A DNA stretch of 64,000 bases from Parabacteroides hominis (GCF_014287585.1 NZ_JACOOJ010000010.1:62001-126000), one strand, 5' to 3'; numbered from the stretch's first letter, positions 1 to 9,993 are shown. The notes: generated from the sequence alone by a model not told the origin. A program made the numbers and translations.

Positions 1-88
1 GCTTTTTCTTTAATATATTGTAAAGATTCGCTCGCTTCCGTTATGGAACGATTTTTTCGTACGGTTTTCTCGGCATTTTTTAAAAGCG

Positions 89-183
89 TGAGAATTTATT
101 CTCACCAGCATGAGAAAAGTTTCTCATCAGCGGGGGAAAAGTTTCTCATCGGTATGGGAAAAGATTCTCATACCGATGAGAAA
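89..183. repeat. 22-bp hairpin tandem repeat, array 1
   Basis: Four full units of exactly 22 bp (89-110, 111-132, 133-154, 155-176) and a partial fifth. Each unit is a 6-bp arm, 4-nt loop, 6-bp arm (type TGAGAA..TTCTCA) followed by a 6-nt linker such as TCAGCG or TCGGTA. The period is not a multiple of three, so the reading frame that happens to cross it is not a gene. The same geometry with other arms recurs at 32624-32719. The rest of 1-359 shows nothing else I can name. Confidence 0.9.
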
Positions 184-359
184 CTGGGTGGACGCAGTGA
201 AGTAGATAAATTTACAAAGATATGGGTTCAGCCTGTTTGTAATCTTATATATCTGATCTATTATCAGGGCTTTTTGAGATGAAGCGGAGATTTATGATTC
301 GTATATAATTCTTATTATTAATAAAAAGGCAAGAAGGATTCGGGAAATATGGAATGTCT

Positions 360-367
360 TATATTTG
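360..367 (+). promoter_or_regulatory. Promoter -7 box for the C69 dipeptidase
   Basis: TATATTTG fits the Bacteroidetes primary sigma -7 consensus TAnnTTTG and lies 30 bp before the start codon at 397. Confidence 0.6.
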
Positions 368-396
368 CCACCCGAAATGATAAGCTTTACAAATAG

Positions 397-2010
397 ATGA
401 TGAAGGAAAAGATATATAAGGCAATCGCGTGCCTTTGTTGTGCCGTGACATCCCTCTCGGCTCAGGATCGTGTAGTGGAATTGACAAATCCGGATGAAAG
501 TTGTACAAGTATCGCAGCCGGTAAACTGGCGACGGACGATGGTTCGGTCATGACCTCGCAGACTTGTGACGGGACCTCGCGTACCTGGATGGAAATAGTG
601 CCGGCACAAAACTGGCCTGACACGGCAAAACTCGATATCTATTGGGATCTGCGTCACACGGAAAGCAAAAACGACCGGTTGGGAGTTAAGCTGAAAGGTT
701 CTATCCCGCAGGTCTCTTATACATTCGCTTACCTGAATACCGGTTATCCTTGCATGAACGAGAAGCAATTGGCGATGGGCGAGACAACCATCGTCGGGCG
801 TAAGGAACTACGCAATCCGAAAGGCTTGTTCCATATCGAGGATTTGCAGGGAATTGTTTTGCAACGTTGCAGCACGGCACGTGAGGCGGTCTTGCTCATG
901 GGACGCCTGGCGGAACAATACGGTTATCGTGACGGTGGCGAATGCCTGACGGTCGCCGATAAAAAGGAACTTTGGTTTTTCGAGATTACGGGTGCGGGGC
1001 CGGAAGATATGGGGGCTTTGTGGGTCGCCCGGCGCATACCGGACGACCATGTGACGGTTTCGGCCAATACGCCTCGTATTTCCGATGTCGATTTCAAGGA
1101 TGAGGATAATTATATGTATAGCGAAGGGCTGAAAGAGAAAGCTCGCAAGTTAGGGTATTGGGATGGGAAAGAGCCTTTCAAGTTCTGGAAAGTTATCCAT
1201 GAAACAGGGAAGAAACCTTTTACCGTCCGGGACTTTTTTGTTTTGAAAACGCTGGCTCCTTCTTTGAACTTGACGATGGACATGGAGGAGCTTCCTTTGT
1301 CGGTCAAGCCTGAACGGAAAGTCTCCCTGGCGGATATGAACCGCTTGCTGCGTGAAACGTATGAAGGTACGGAATGGGATATGACGAAGGACATGATGGT
1401 AACGAAGAAGATCAAGGATAAAGACGGAACCGAGCGCGACACGACCTATAAAAGCCCGCTGGCTCAAAACTGGATGACGAACGACATGTTTGAATTCTTG
1501 AATGCGCAGCGGGGTGAAAAGAAGATAGGGAAACAGCGGACGATATCGGTTGTCTGGTGTGCTTATTCGTTTGTGATCCAGTGCCGTGACTGGTTGCCGG
1601 ACGAGGTGGGAGGCGTTTGCTGGTGGTCGGAAGATAATCCGGGCGAAAGCCCCCGTGTTCCGTTGTTTGCCGGGATGACGGATGTTCCCGAAAGTTTTAA
1701 GGTATGCGGGCATAAGCGTTACCGGCCTGATGCCGCCCTTTGGATTTACCGGCGTACGAACCGCCTGGCGCAAGTGAGTTGGGGGCATGGCCGCAAACTG
1801 ATCGAGCCTGCCGTTCTCTCTTTCGAGCAGAAGGCAGTAGACGAAATGCCCCTGATAGAAAACAAGGTATCGGCCCTTATCCAGGAAGGCAAGAAAGACG
1901 AAGCTCAAGCCTATCTTACCCGTTATTCGTTCGATTTTATCTATTCGACCTTGCGTTGTTGGGAGGAAATGGAAGGACAGCTTTGGCATAAGTTCGGTCG
2001 GGGTTTCTAA
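397..2010 (+). CDS. Secreted C69-family dipeptidase
   Basis: Predicted cysteine dipeptidase of family C69 (PepD type), an N-terminal-nucleophile hydrolase that would split dipeptides, here outside the cytoplasm. Residues 1-22 form a signal peptide ending near SLSAQ. The likely nucleophile is Cys36 in SCTSIAAGK, followed by the family-like ATDDGSVM stretch. Maturation would have to remove about 35 residues, a signal peptide plus a short propeptide. At 537 aa it matches the longer Bacteroidetes members. ATG codons at 397 and 400 both fit the promoter at 360. It is a single gene, convergent with the AraC gene and ending 13 bp from it. Family assignment is good; the substrate is unknown. Confidence 0.85.
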   Translation: MMKEKIYKAIACLCCAVTSLSAQDRVVELTNPDESCTSIAAGKLATDDGSVMTSQTCDGTSRTWMEIVPAQNWPDTAKLDIYWDLRHTESKNDRLGVKLKGSIPQVSYTFAYLNTGYPCMNEKQLAMGETTIVGRKELRNPKGLFHIEDLQGIVLQRCSTAREAVLLMGRLAEQYGYRDGGECLTVADKKELWFFEITGAGPEDMGALWVARRIPDDHVTVSANTPRISDVDFKDEDNYMYSEGLKEKARKLGYWDGKEPFKFWKVIHETGKKPFTVRDFFVLKTLAPSLNLTMDMEELPLSVKPERKVSLADMNRLLRETYEGTEWDMTKDMMVTKKIKDKDGTERDTTYKSPLAQNWMTNDMFEFLNAQRGEKKIGKQRTISVVWCAYSFVIQCRDWLPDEVGGVCWWSEDNPGESPRVPLFAGMTDVPESFKVCGHKRYRPDAALWIYRRTNRLAQVSWGHGRKLIEPAVLSFEQKAVDEMPLIENKVSALIQEGKKDEAQAYLTRYSFDFIYSTLRCWEEMEGQLWHKFGRGF

Positions 2011-2022
2011 AGAAAGAAACCC
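2001..2022. terminator. Shared hairpin between convergent genes
   Basis: GGGTTTC (2001-2007) pairs with GAAACCC (2016-2022). It spans the dipeptidase stop codon and lies just past the AraC stop, so it could end both transcripts. There is no long U-run. Confidence 0.45.
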
Positions 2023-2023
2023 T

Positions 2024-2944
2024 TTACAGTGAATTTTTCTTGGCTTTTTCCCGCTGCTTTTCGATTTCTTTGCGGTAAGAGAGTGGGTTTATGCCTGTTT
2101 TGCTCCTGAAAAAGTAAGAGAAATAGTCGGCCGATTCGAAATTGAGCTTCATTGCGATGTCCTGGATCGACATTTCCGTACTGCTCAGCAGATCTTTGAC
2201 TTTACTAAGCTTTAGTTGTAGCATATATTGGTGAGGGGCGATCCCGGTGTATTGCTTGAACGACTTTCTGAAGTTGGAATAGCTCATGTTGATGGAGCCG
2301 GCAATGTCTTCCGGCGTAAACTTGTTGTAAATGTTTTCCCGCATCAGTACGCATGCTTCCTGGATCTTTTGCATGGAGGCCGACCCGTAATCCTGGTTTT
2401 TGCTAATCGAGTAGATCAAGCCGATCATGTGCATCATGATTCCAGACAGGACTGCTTGGAATCCGGCCTTCTGTGCCCAGGCACAGTCAAGCATTTCGCC
2501 GAAATGCTTGACTATTTGGTCATTTATACCGATATGGAAAATGGGAGTCTCATGGTGGATGATCTTATTGAGTAGTTTGTCGAAATATTCTCCCCGGAAG
2601 GCTACGAAATATTCATCCCATCCTATGTTTTTAGTCGGTTGGTAAGTATGCCATTCTCCAGGGAATAGGAGGAAAGCGTCCCCCTTTGTTATTTTCTCTT
2701 CGGGGCAGTTGACGGATTGGAATTTCCCCTCTCCTCTTGTAATATATACTAATGTGAATTCGTCTATTATCCGTCCGCGTTCAGGATTAAAGGTATATCC
2801 GATCGGATGGCCTTTCGGAGGATAGCTGTCTTTGGGCTTGACAGATTGGAATCCTACACCACTGATTGACATTTCCCAGATGTCTTTGTCTTTATTTGTG
2901 GGTAAGTATTTTATGACATTGTGTTTATTGTATTCGAAATCCAT
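2024..2944 (-). CDS. AraC-family transcriptional regulator
   Basis: 306 aa. The N-terminal half resembles the cupin-type sensor domain of AraC proteins (roughly residues 40-160, with the LLFPGEWHTYQP stretch typical of the effector pocket). The C-terminal ~100 residues carry two helix-turn-helix motifs: FTPEDIAGSINMSYSNFRKS, then SIQDIAMKLNFESADYFSYF before FRSKTGINP. This is the usual AraC DNA-binding signature. It is transcribed away from the dipeptidase and lies downstream of the ADP-ribosylglycohydrolase-like gene on the same strand, so it may control that locus. The effector cannot be read from sequence. A -7 box on the minus strand at 2979-2986 supports the start. Confidence 0.9.
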   Translation of the reverse strand: MDFEYNKHNVIKYLPTNKDKDIWEMSISGVGFQSVKPKDSYPPKGHPIGYTFNPERGRIIDEFTLVYITRGEGKFQSVNCPEEKITKGDAFLLFPGEWHTYQPTKNIGWDEYFVAFRGEYFDKLLNKIIHHETPIFHIGINDQIVKHFGEMLDCAWAQKAGFQAVLSGIMMHMIGLIYSISKNQDYGSASMQKIQEACVLMRENIYNKFTPEDIAGSINMSYSNFRKSFKQYTGIAPHQYMLQLKLSKVKDLLSSTEMSIQDIAMKLNFESADYFSYFFRSKTGINPLSYRKEIEKQREKAKKNSL

Positions 2945-2978
2945 CTGATGTTTCTTTATGGTGTTATAATTGCTTGTA

Positions 2979-2986
2979 CAAATGTA
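2979..2986 (-). promoter_or_regulatory. Promoter -7 box for the AraC gene
   Basis: CAAATGTA on the plus strand reads TACATTTG on the minus strand, a full TAnnTTTG match 35 bp upstream of the AraC start. Confidence 0.6.
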
Positions 2987-3163
2987 TCATTTATTTCTCA
3001 ATATATTAACTATTTGTTTGTATCGATATCCAATATATTGTGACTATACTTATGCATTAGATTCATGATTTCATATTCAACGTCATTCTTGAAATACAAA
3101 TTTACTTGCTGTTTTTTGCATTTCATGTTTTTGACGTGTTGATTTGTCTGTCCTTTATTGTAA

Positions 3164-3208
3164 CCAGCCAACTCCCTGTTACGAAGAGCCTATCCGGTTG
3201 TTGGCTGG
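3164..3208 (-). terminator. Hairpin after the ADP-ribosylglycohydrolase-like gene
   Basis: A perfect 9-bp inverted repeat, CCAGCCAAC (3164-3172) and GTTGGCTGG (3200-3208), just past the stop at 3222. There is no U-run on either strand, so it may be a 3' stabilising hairpin rather than an intrinsic terminator. Confidence 0.45.
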
Positions 3209-3221
3209 AATTTGAGTGTTT

Positions 3222-4766
3222 TTATTGATGAGCTACAGGAAGCGGACCATCAGAGTAGATAAGAGCATCGCTGAAATGAATTTTCGTTTTTGAATTCGGA
3301 TTCATCCATTTGAAGGTGACGATATGTTTGCCTTTTGGAAGTTGGTATTTCCAGAAAAGATCGACGCGATGATTCTTGCCGATAGGAAGATTGGCTCTTT
3401 CGGCCATTTCCCCATCGATATGCATTTCGACTTGGGCTATATAGTTTTTCTCGCCTCGGAGATAACCGGTAAATACGATTCCTGTCCCTTCAAATTCAAA
3501 TTTTTCTATGTCCTTCAAATCTTTTTTTATGTCTTGACGTCCGATTGGGAACAAGCCTTCGAATCCTTGTTCAAAACGAACCGGGACGGGCGCTTGGCAG
3601 GCAATTGTGATTTCGTCGTCCTTAATGCTGCCTCCATTGCGTTCGATCATTTGCAAGGCATGTTTGAAAGAGGTTTGGTAGACTTGGTTTAAAGACATGT
3701 TTGTATAGGCGAAGTTGATGTCTTCCACTTCACGCAAATTTTTCATCCAGTATTCGGATATCCGGCTATACCCTTGCATTGTTGCCAAGATACCGGCAGC
3801 CGATGCGGGGTTACAGTCGGAATCTTGTCCGCAACGTGTCGAAACATCCATTGTTTTATAAAAATCACCTTGCCCGTACAATAATCCCATTATAACGTAG
3901 GCGCAGTTGATGACAGCATCAATATTATAAGGACGTAATGTGCCTTCCGGACAACCGATATCCTGGTTCCATTTTTTTTCACATTCTGCCCACGTCTGCT
4001 TCCAGTCATCCGGATATTGTTCGTGCCAACGGATCACGTCGCTCATGCACTTATGGAAGCGGCTATCTTCCGGAATCGTCTTCAAGGCTTCTTTGACAAC
4101 AAAGTTGATGTCGTCGGAAATGAAAGCAAGTGAATACATGGCTCCGATATAGACACCTCCGTACCATCCGTCACCATAATTCATGATATGTCCTATCCTG
4201 TCGGATATCTCGCATGAAGCATTCGGCATACCCGGTGTCATCAAGCCGGCAAAATCAGCTTCAATTTGGTAATCGATGTCGTCTGCATGCGGATTGTTTA
4301 ACCAGTGTCCGGATTCGGGAGGCATAATTCCATTTATGATGTTGTAGCGAGCTGCCTGATTGGCGTGCCAAAGTCCATAATCGGCGTGAGCGAATGCGTA
4401 TGCAAAAGAATCGGTCGGCGCATCCATCCCTAAACGTTCGAATACTTCTACGAAAGTCAGATCCATATAGATGTCGTCGAACAATGCTGGAAAATGATCG
4501 AAATAGCCTTTGATACATCCGTCATTATAGGTGATAGGAACGTAGTCTTGAATCATGGCGCTTCGGTAACGGAATTCAGTCGGACCGCCATATGCCACGC
4601 CAATGGTTTGCCCTGCCCAACCGCCTTTGATTTTGTCTAATAGTTTTTCTTTACTGATAGTTATGGTTTGGGGAATGCTGTCAGCTTCTTTGGGCGGTTG
4701 TTGCGAGCAAGAGAGTATCCCTGTTGCCAGACTGATTACCAAGAGTGGTAGGATTTCGTGTTTCAT
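3222..4766 (-). CDS. ADP-ribosylglycohydrolase-family lipoprotein
   Basis: 514 aa. The signal peptide ends in a lipobox around Cys20 (GILSCSQ), so it is an envelope lipoprotein rather than the usual cytoplasmic enzyme. The body (about residues 40-370) has the fold's hallmarks: KGGWAGQTIGVAYGGPTEF at the start, an acidic DDIYMDL stretch matching the first metal-binding aspartates, and GQDSDCNPASAAG matching the conserved C-terminal Asp motif. A C-terminal ~130-residue domain looks like a beta-sandwich. The family removes ADP-ribose from proteins or cleaves related ribosyl bonds. The extracytoplasmic location and the divergent phosphoesterase and SusCD genes suggest a role in nutrient processing. 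The exact reaction is inferred. Confidence 0.8.
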   Translation of the reverse strand: MKHEILPLLVISLATGILSCSQQPPKEADSIPQTITISKEKLLDKIKGGWAGQTIGVAYGGPTEFRYRSAMIQDYVPITYNDGCIKGYFDHFPALFDDIYMDLTFVEVFERLGMDAPTDSFAYAFAHADYGLWHANQAARYNIINGIMPPESGHWLNNPHADDIDYQIEADFAGLMTPGMPNASCEISDRIGHIMNYGDGWYGGVYIGAMYSLAFISDDINFVVKEALKTIPEDSRFHKCMSDVIRWHEQYPDDWKQTWAECEKKWNQDIGCPEGTLRPYNIDAVINCAYVIMGLLYGQGDFYKTMDVSTRCGQDSDCNPASAAGILATMQGYSRISEYWMKNLREVEDINFAYTNMSLNQVYQTSFKHALQMIERNGGSIKDDEITIACQAPVPVRFEQGFEGLFPIGRQDIKKDLKDIEKFEFEGTGIVFTGYLRGEKNYIAQVEMHIDGEMAERANLPIGKNHRVDLFWKYQLPKGKHIVTFKWMNPNSKTKIHFSDALIYSDGPLPVAHQ

Positions 4767-4824
4767 GATAAATTGTTTTTTTATGTTTTATTTTATATGG
4801 AATTATTGTTATTGGATGACTTGA

Positions 4825-4832
4825 CAAAAGTA
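4825..4832 (-). promoter_or_regulatory. Promoter -7 box for the ADP-ribosylglycohydrolase-like gene
   Basis: The minus strand reads TACTTTTG, a full consensus match about 60 bp upstream of the start at 4766. The remaining divergent spacer to 5107 is AT-rich; I see no further clear element in it. Confidence 0.55.
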
Positions 4833-5107
4833 ATAATAGGTTCTTTTTCTTTTTATTCAATTTAAAATGGAAAAGATAAACCCAATTTAGGATGGTTGAT
4901 TGAAAAAAAGATTTAATGTGCTATTAATTAGTGATTTGATGATTTTGTTTCCGGTGCTGAAAATGGATAAAGAATAGATTGCGGTGTCAAAAAGCTAATA
5001 AATTATGTCAAAAATATAATGAATAGCAGGTTCATGCTTTTTAATATTGCGCTCAATTAAAAATATTTGTAACGAGGGATGATAGATCATCTATAATGAA
5101 AGGTGGA

Positions 5108-6169
5108 ATGAATCGGAGAAATTTTATAAAAGGTTCGGCTATGGGCGGATTGATTTTTGCTGATGCTGTTGCAAGTACTGCTGTCCTGGCAAGGGAGAAT
5201 TTTCCTGAACAAGAGGATGATTCTGCGCGGAAGTTCTTTTTTAATAAAGAGGGCAAGTTTAAAATCTTACAGTTGACGGATACGCACTATGTCGCAGGAG
5301 ATCCGAAATCTGTTCGTGCATTGGATAATGTCAACCAAATGTTAGACTTGGAGAAGCCTGATTTGGTTATTCATACCGGAGATGTGGTTTTTGGGAAACC
5401 AGCAGAGAAGTCCATACGTGAAATCTTGGCTCCTATTTCTATACGTAAAATTCCTTTTGCCGTCACATTTGGCAATCATGACGAGGAATTTGACCGGACG
5501 CGGGCGCAGATGTTGGATATTGTCAAGTCTATACCTTATAACATAAATACGAAGGTAGAAGGCATACACGGAGAGACGAACGCGGTAATAACGCTTGCTT
5601 CATCAGCTAATGGTAAAATCAGCCGGGTTTTTTATCTCTTTGATTCGAATGCTTATTCTAAAATAGAAGGAATAAAGGGGTATGACCATATTCGATTTGA
5701 TCAGATAGCTTGGTATCGGAAACAAAGTGAGGTTTTTGCTAAAATGAACGGAGGTGAACCGATACCGTCATTTGCTTTTTTTCATATTCCTTTGTTGGAA
5801 CATAAAAGGGCAATGCAAGATGATGTTTATAGTGAGACACGGGGGATTAAAGGTGAACTTGTCGCTTCAGCCAATGTTAGTTCCGGCCTGTTTGTCTCAA
5901 TGAAAGAAATGAAAGATATCGATGCTATTTTTGTCGGGCATGACCATGATAATGATTGTGCAACTTTATGGAACAGGATGTTTTTTATTTTTGGACGGTT
6001 TAGTGGGTGCGATACGGTCTATAACGACCTGAAGCCGAATGGTGCTCGCGTGATTGAATTGACGGATGGAACGAAAAGCTTTCGTTCATGGATACGTGTC
6101 TATGGTGGAGAAGTTGTTCAAGATTTGCGTTATCCGGAAGATTTTATGAATCGGTTTGGGAAAAAATAG
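5108..6169 (+). CDS. Secreted calcineurin-like metallophosphoesterase
   Basis: About 353 aa. It carries the five metallophosphatase blocks in order: LTDTHY, HTGDVVF, GNHDE, FFHIPLLEH and GHDHDND, which supply the two-metal ligands. The N-terminus NRRNFIKGSAMGG has a twin arginine followed by a hydrophobic stretch, so export by a Tat-like route is likely. The start at 5108 gives the typical MNRRNFIK beginning; an in-frame ATG at 5096 would add four residues. The family hydrolyses phosphomono- or diesters. Placement between the ADP-ribosylglycohydrolase-like gene and SusCD suggests it removes phosphate from the imported substrate. There is a 268-bp gap before SusC. Confidence 0.85.
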   Translation: MNRRNFIKGSAMGGLIFADAVASTAVLARENFPEQEDDSARKFFFNKEGKFKILQLTDTHYVAGDPKSVRALDNVNQMLDLEKPDLVIHTGDVVFGKPAEKSIREILAPISIRKIPFAVTFGNHDEEFDRTRAQMLDIVKSIPYNINTKVEGIHGETNAVITLASSANGKISRVFYLFDSNAYSKIEGIKGYDHIRFDQIAWYRKQSEVFAKMNGGEPIPSFAFFHIPLLEHKRAMQDDVYSETRGIKGELVASANVSSGLFVSMKEMKDIDAIFVGHDHDNDCATLWNRMFFIFGRFSGCDTVYNDLKPNGARVIELTDGTKSFRSWIRVYGGEVVQDLRYPEDFMNRFGKK

Positions 6170-6437
6170 AAAAGAAAATGATTTTTTCACATTGATCGAT
6201 TGCCTTTTGCCATATTGTAGATAAGGGATATACTACTCTTCTTGCACGGTTCGCTTTTTTAGTTTTTGAATTGTAAATCAGTATTTTGTGACTTTTCCGG
6301 ATTATACGAAATTTTGAACAATATTCTAATTCGCCAAAAAATAGGATAAAAATATCATTTTTTTATGATATTAAAGAGCATAAAAGTAGATTTTTGCCAA
6401 AAATAAACATGTTTAACCTAATAAAGTTTGTAAAATT

Positions 6438-9400
6438 ATGAGAAATCGAATTCTATTATTGCTATGTTCCCTCTGTATGGGGTTGCAAGCATTTGCTCAG
6501 ATTTCAATTTCAGGAAAGGTGGTAGATGACTTGGGAATAGAAATGCCAGGTGTCAATATTGCTGTAAAAGGTCAGGCTATTGGAACCATGACAGGGGCTG
6601 ATGGAACTTTTACACTTCCTAATATTCCTGGAGGAAGTAATGCTGTTTTGGTATTTTCATTTATCGGGTATAAGACTCAAGAAGTGAAAGTGGGTAATCA
6701 AAAGTTCTTGAATATTCGTATGTCGGAAGATTCGGAACAGTTGGAAGAGGTTGTTGTCGTTGCTTATGGTACAGCGAAGAAAAAAGATTTGACGGGATCG
6801 ATGAGCGCCATAGATTCAAAAGTGTTGGTGGTTCAGAGTTCGGGCTCTGCATCCAAAATGCTGGAGGGATCTGTCCCTGGTTTGCAGGTGGCTGCAACAG
6901 ATGGTCAGCCGGGGGTCGATATGGGGATCCGTGTACGTGGTGTCAGTTCTGCAAATGGGGGTAGTGCGAGTGCATTGATTGTAATTGATGGTGTTCCAGC
7001 CCAGAATGAAAATCCGTTGTCTAACTTGAATTCTTCAGATATCGAGAGTATTACGGTTTTGAAGGACGCTGCATCCACAGCTCTTTATGGATCTCGTGGA
7101 GCGAACGGGGTGGTATTGGTGACAACCAAAAAAGGTAAAAGCGGCCAGACCCGTATCAGCTTTGATGCTCGTTGGGGTTGGAACTCAGTAGGACGGTTTA
7201 ATACTTCAGGCATGACAAAAGCTTCTGATTATTATGAATACTACTGGAAAGCTATTTACAATTCGTATCGTTATGGTGTAAACGGAACAGGTCTTCCTGG
7301 CGTAGATTCGAACGGAGTCCCGTACACGAATGTTAAAAATCCGAACTATACGCATGAGGCTGCAGCTGAATTTGCAAGCCAACACCTGTTTAATTATGTG
7401 GCTGGTGCGGCCAATAGTGAACAGAACTTTACCCGTAATGGTTTGGGTAACTGGATGGCATACAATGTTCCGGGGGCTATTTATACGATGGAAGGAACGG
7501 GAGCTTCGGCTGCTGCAACCATGACTGGCGCTTATTTGGTTAATACTGATGGGCGGTTAAATCCGAATGCTTCGTATTTATATCGGGATGGTGATACTTA
7601 TGCAGATCAATTGTTGCAAACAAATTTCCGTCAGCAATATGATGTTTCAGCCAGCGGAGGTACGGACAAGATAAGATATTATGCTTCATTGGGCTATTTG
7701 GATGAACCTTCTTTTGTACGTGCTTCCGATTTTGAACGTTATTCAGGCCGTGCTAACGTAGATGCTGAATTATTTAAATGGTTGAAAGTCGGTGCAAACG
7801 TAGGATATACTCATACGGTCACCAATTCTATGTCTACAAAATGGGGACGTAACCCCGGTGCTGCTTCAGGTAATGTGATGATGTATGCTAATGCTACTCA
7901 CCCAATTGTCTCGATTTGGGCACGTGATGCACTTGGCAATTATGTGTTGGATGAGCATGGCAATAAAGTGGAAGCCGGTTATCCCGGTGCTACTTATTCT
8001 CCTGTTGGGACAACAGAAGGCAACCGTGTTGCTGGAGACATTCTTTATGATATTGATCAGAATATCAATCAGAATAAAGTTGATTTATGGACTTCGCGTG
8101 TGTATGCTGATTTTGTATTTGGAGATTTCAAGGCTACCGTCAATTTCTCTTATGACCAGCATGCTAACCGTATGATGAAATATCGTAGTGGTTTAAGTTC
8201 TTTGGGTTCTCCTAATAATGGAGGTATCGGTATTCAAAAATATGTAAGAACGATTCTGAATACCCAACAGATGTTAAGTTATAACAAAGATATCGCGAAA
8301 CATCATGTTGATGCTATGGTTGGCCACGAATATAATGATAATAGTTATGACCAATTGAACTGGGGATCTTCAGATGAATTGATTGCAGGCTTTATCTCTC
8401 CGGGTAACTTTGTCAGCCGTTATACAAATGTATCTACTTTGGCTACTCCGGGATGGAGCTTGGGTACTGTCCGTATGGAATCTTATTTTGCACGTGCTAA
8501 TTATAATTATGATGAGAAGTATTATTTGTCGGGATCTGTCCGTGCTGATGGTTCTTCTAAGTTTGCTAAAGACAAATGGGGCGTATTCTATTCAGTCGGT
8601 GCTGGTTGGCGCTTCACCTCTGAGAGTTTTATGGAAGGGACGAAAAGCTGGTTGGATAATGCCAAGTTGCGCTTAAGTTATGGTGTGATCGGTAACCAGA
8701 ATGGTGCTGCCGATTATGGATACCATACTTGGTCTTATGGCGTCGGATCATGGAATACAAGCTCAAATGGTACAGGTACGGCAAAAACCTATTCTATAGG
8801 TTATGGCGGTTTGGTCAATGAAGACTTGACATGGGAAAATGTCCATACAACTGATGTCGGTTTGGATTTCTCTGTATTGGGAGGCCGTGTATCGGGTTCG
8901 TTGGACTTTTATAACAGTTTGACCACCAATTCTTTTTATAACGAGCCGATCTCTTATCTGGCAAATGGTGGTAATACGACGCGGCAACGGAATTCAGCCA
9001 AACTACGTAACCGTGGTTTTGAAATTGATCTGTCGGCTGATATTATTCGTACAAAGGATTGGACTTGGAACGTAGGTATTAATGGTACTCACTATAAAAC
9101 GATTTTGAAGGAAGTCCCGGCATCGACAATTCCGGCATGGAATGAAACAATGGATCTTCCAAAAGGGACATGGACTGCAAACGGCGACGGTTGGTCTGGC
9201 GCAGGGACAGGAAATGCATCCGGAGTATTTTACCTGCGTGGTGAAGGACGCGACTGGTATAACTTGTATTTGTATAAATATGCAGGTGTCGATCGGGAAT
9301 CAGGTTTGCCAATGTATTGGCATCGTGTGACATATGATGATGTCCATAATGGGGCTTCAGGTGGCCGTTATGCGAACTATAAACAAGGTGAAAGTGTGAA

Positions 9401-9986
9401 GACTACGGTTTCTTCGGATGCATCCATGTATGAAATGGGGAGTGCAACGCCCAAATGGATTGGAGGTTTGACTACTTCCTTGCGATATAAAGATTTTGAC
9501 CTTCAAGCTATTTTTGCTTATCAGTTCGGCGGTAAATTTATGTCTGTCGAATATGCTAATGGCCTTTATCGTTCCTCTTTCTTGTCTCGTTCTGCACAAC
9601 CCCAATCTACTGATTTGATTGGTAGCACGTATGATCCGGAAAATAATACGGGGGCTTATTTCCCAATGATCTGGGCATCGAATAATTCTACTATATATTA
9701 TGATGGTTCGACGACCGGTTCTTGGAAATATACCGATATGTCATTGTTTTCTGCTTCTTATTTGCGTATGAAGAATATTACATTGGGCTATACAATCCCG
9801 AAAGTTCTCTTGAATAAGGCTGGCATCAGTAGATTGCGTGTTTATGCATCTGCGGATAACTTGTTCTATATTTCAGCAAAGAAAGGTGTGGATCCTGCTA
9901 TGTCAATGACTGGTGGTTTGGAGGTTGGCCAGTATATCTATCCGACTATGCGCACGATCTCTTTGGGTTTGAATCTTGAATTTTAA
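6438..9986 (+). CDS. SusC/RagA-type TonB-dependent outer-membrane transporter
   Basis: 1182 aa. After a signal peptide (to about residue 20, AFAQ) comes a carboxypeptidase-like regulatory domain (ISGKVVDDLGIEMPGVNI to about residue 100), then a plug domain starting at EEVVVVAYGTAKKKDLTGS with the SusC-type block STALYGSRGANGVVLVTT, then a large beta-barrel ending in LEF, an aromatic C-terminus as outer-membrane barrels have. It has no N-terminal STN domain, so it should not signal through an anti-sigma factor. It would import a ligand captured by the SusD partner that follows 7 bp downstream. The 268-bp upstream region is AT-rich and lacks a perfect TAnnTTTG box. Substrate unknown. Confidence 0.95.
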   Translation: MRNRILLLLCSLCMGLQAFAQISISGKVVDDLGIEMPGVNIAVKGQAIGTMTGADGTFTLPNIPGGSNAVLVFSFIGYKTQEVKVGNQKFLNIRMSEDSEQLEEVVVVAYGTAKKKDLTGSMSAIDSKVLVVQSSGSASKMLEGSVPGLQVAATDGQPGVDMGIRVRGVSSANGGSASALIVIDGVPAQNENPLSNLNSSDIESITVLKDAASTALYGSRGANGVVLVTTKKGKSGQTRISFDARWGWNSVGRFNTSGMTKASDYYEYYWKAIYNSYRYGVNGTGLPGVDSNGVPYTNVKNPNYTHEAAAEFASQHLFNYVAGAANSEQNFTRNGLGNWMAYNVPGAIYTMEGTGASAAATMTGAYLVNTDGRLNPNASYLYRDGDTYADQLLQTNFRQQYDVSASGGTDKIRYYASLGYLDEPSFVRASDFERYSGRANVDAELFKWLKVGANVGYTHTVTNSMSTKWGRNPGAASGNVMMYANATHPIVSIWARDALGNYVLDEHGNKVEAGYPGATYSPVGTTEGNRVAGDILYDIDQNINQNKVDLWTSRVYADFVFGDFKATVNFSYDQHANRMMKYRSGLSSLGSPNNGGIGIQKYVRTILNTQQMLSYNKDIAKHHVDAMVGHEYNDNSYDQLNWGSSDELIAGFISPGNFVSRYTNVSTLATPGWSLGTVRMESYFARANYNYDEKYYLSGSVRADGSSKFAKDKWGVFYSVGAGWRFTSESFMEGTKSWLDNAKLRLSYGVIGNQNGAADYGYHTWSYGVGSWNTSSNGTGTAKTYSIGYGGLVNEDLTWENVHTTDVGLDFSVLGGRVSGSLDFYNSLTTNSFYNEPISYLANGGNTTRQRNSAKLRNRGFEIDLSADIIRTKDWTWNVGINGTHYKTILKEVPASTIPAWNETMDLPKGTWTANGDGWSGAGTGNASGVFYLRGEGRDWYNLYLYKYAGVDRESGLPMYWHRVTYDDVHNGASGGRYANYKQGESVKTTVSSDASMYEMGSATPKWIGGLTTSLRYKDFDLQAIFAYQFGGKFMSVEYANGLYRSSFLSRSAQPQSTDLIGSTYDPENNTGAYFPMIWASNNSTIYYDGSTTGSWKYTDMSLFSASYLRMKNITLGYTIPKVLLNKAGISRLRVYASADNLFYISAKKGVDPAMSMTGGLEVGQYIYPTMRTISLGLNLEF

Positions 9987-9993
9987 TTATAAA

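Noticed and set aside
43..282. A 79-codon open frame across the first repeat array
   Set aside because: It runs through 22-bp repeats whose period is not a multiple of three, and the product resembles no protein.
1150..1989. A 279-codon frame antisense to the C69 dipeptidase
   Set aside because: A codon-bias shadow of the sense gene.
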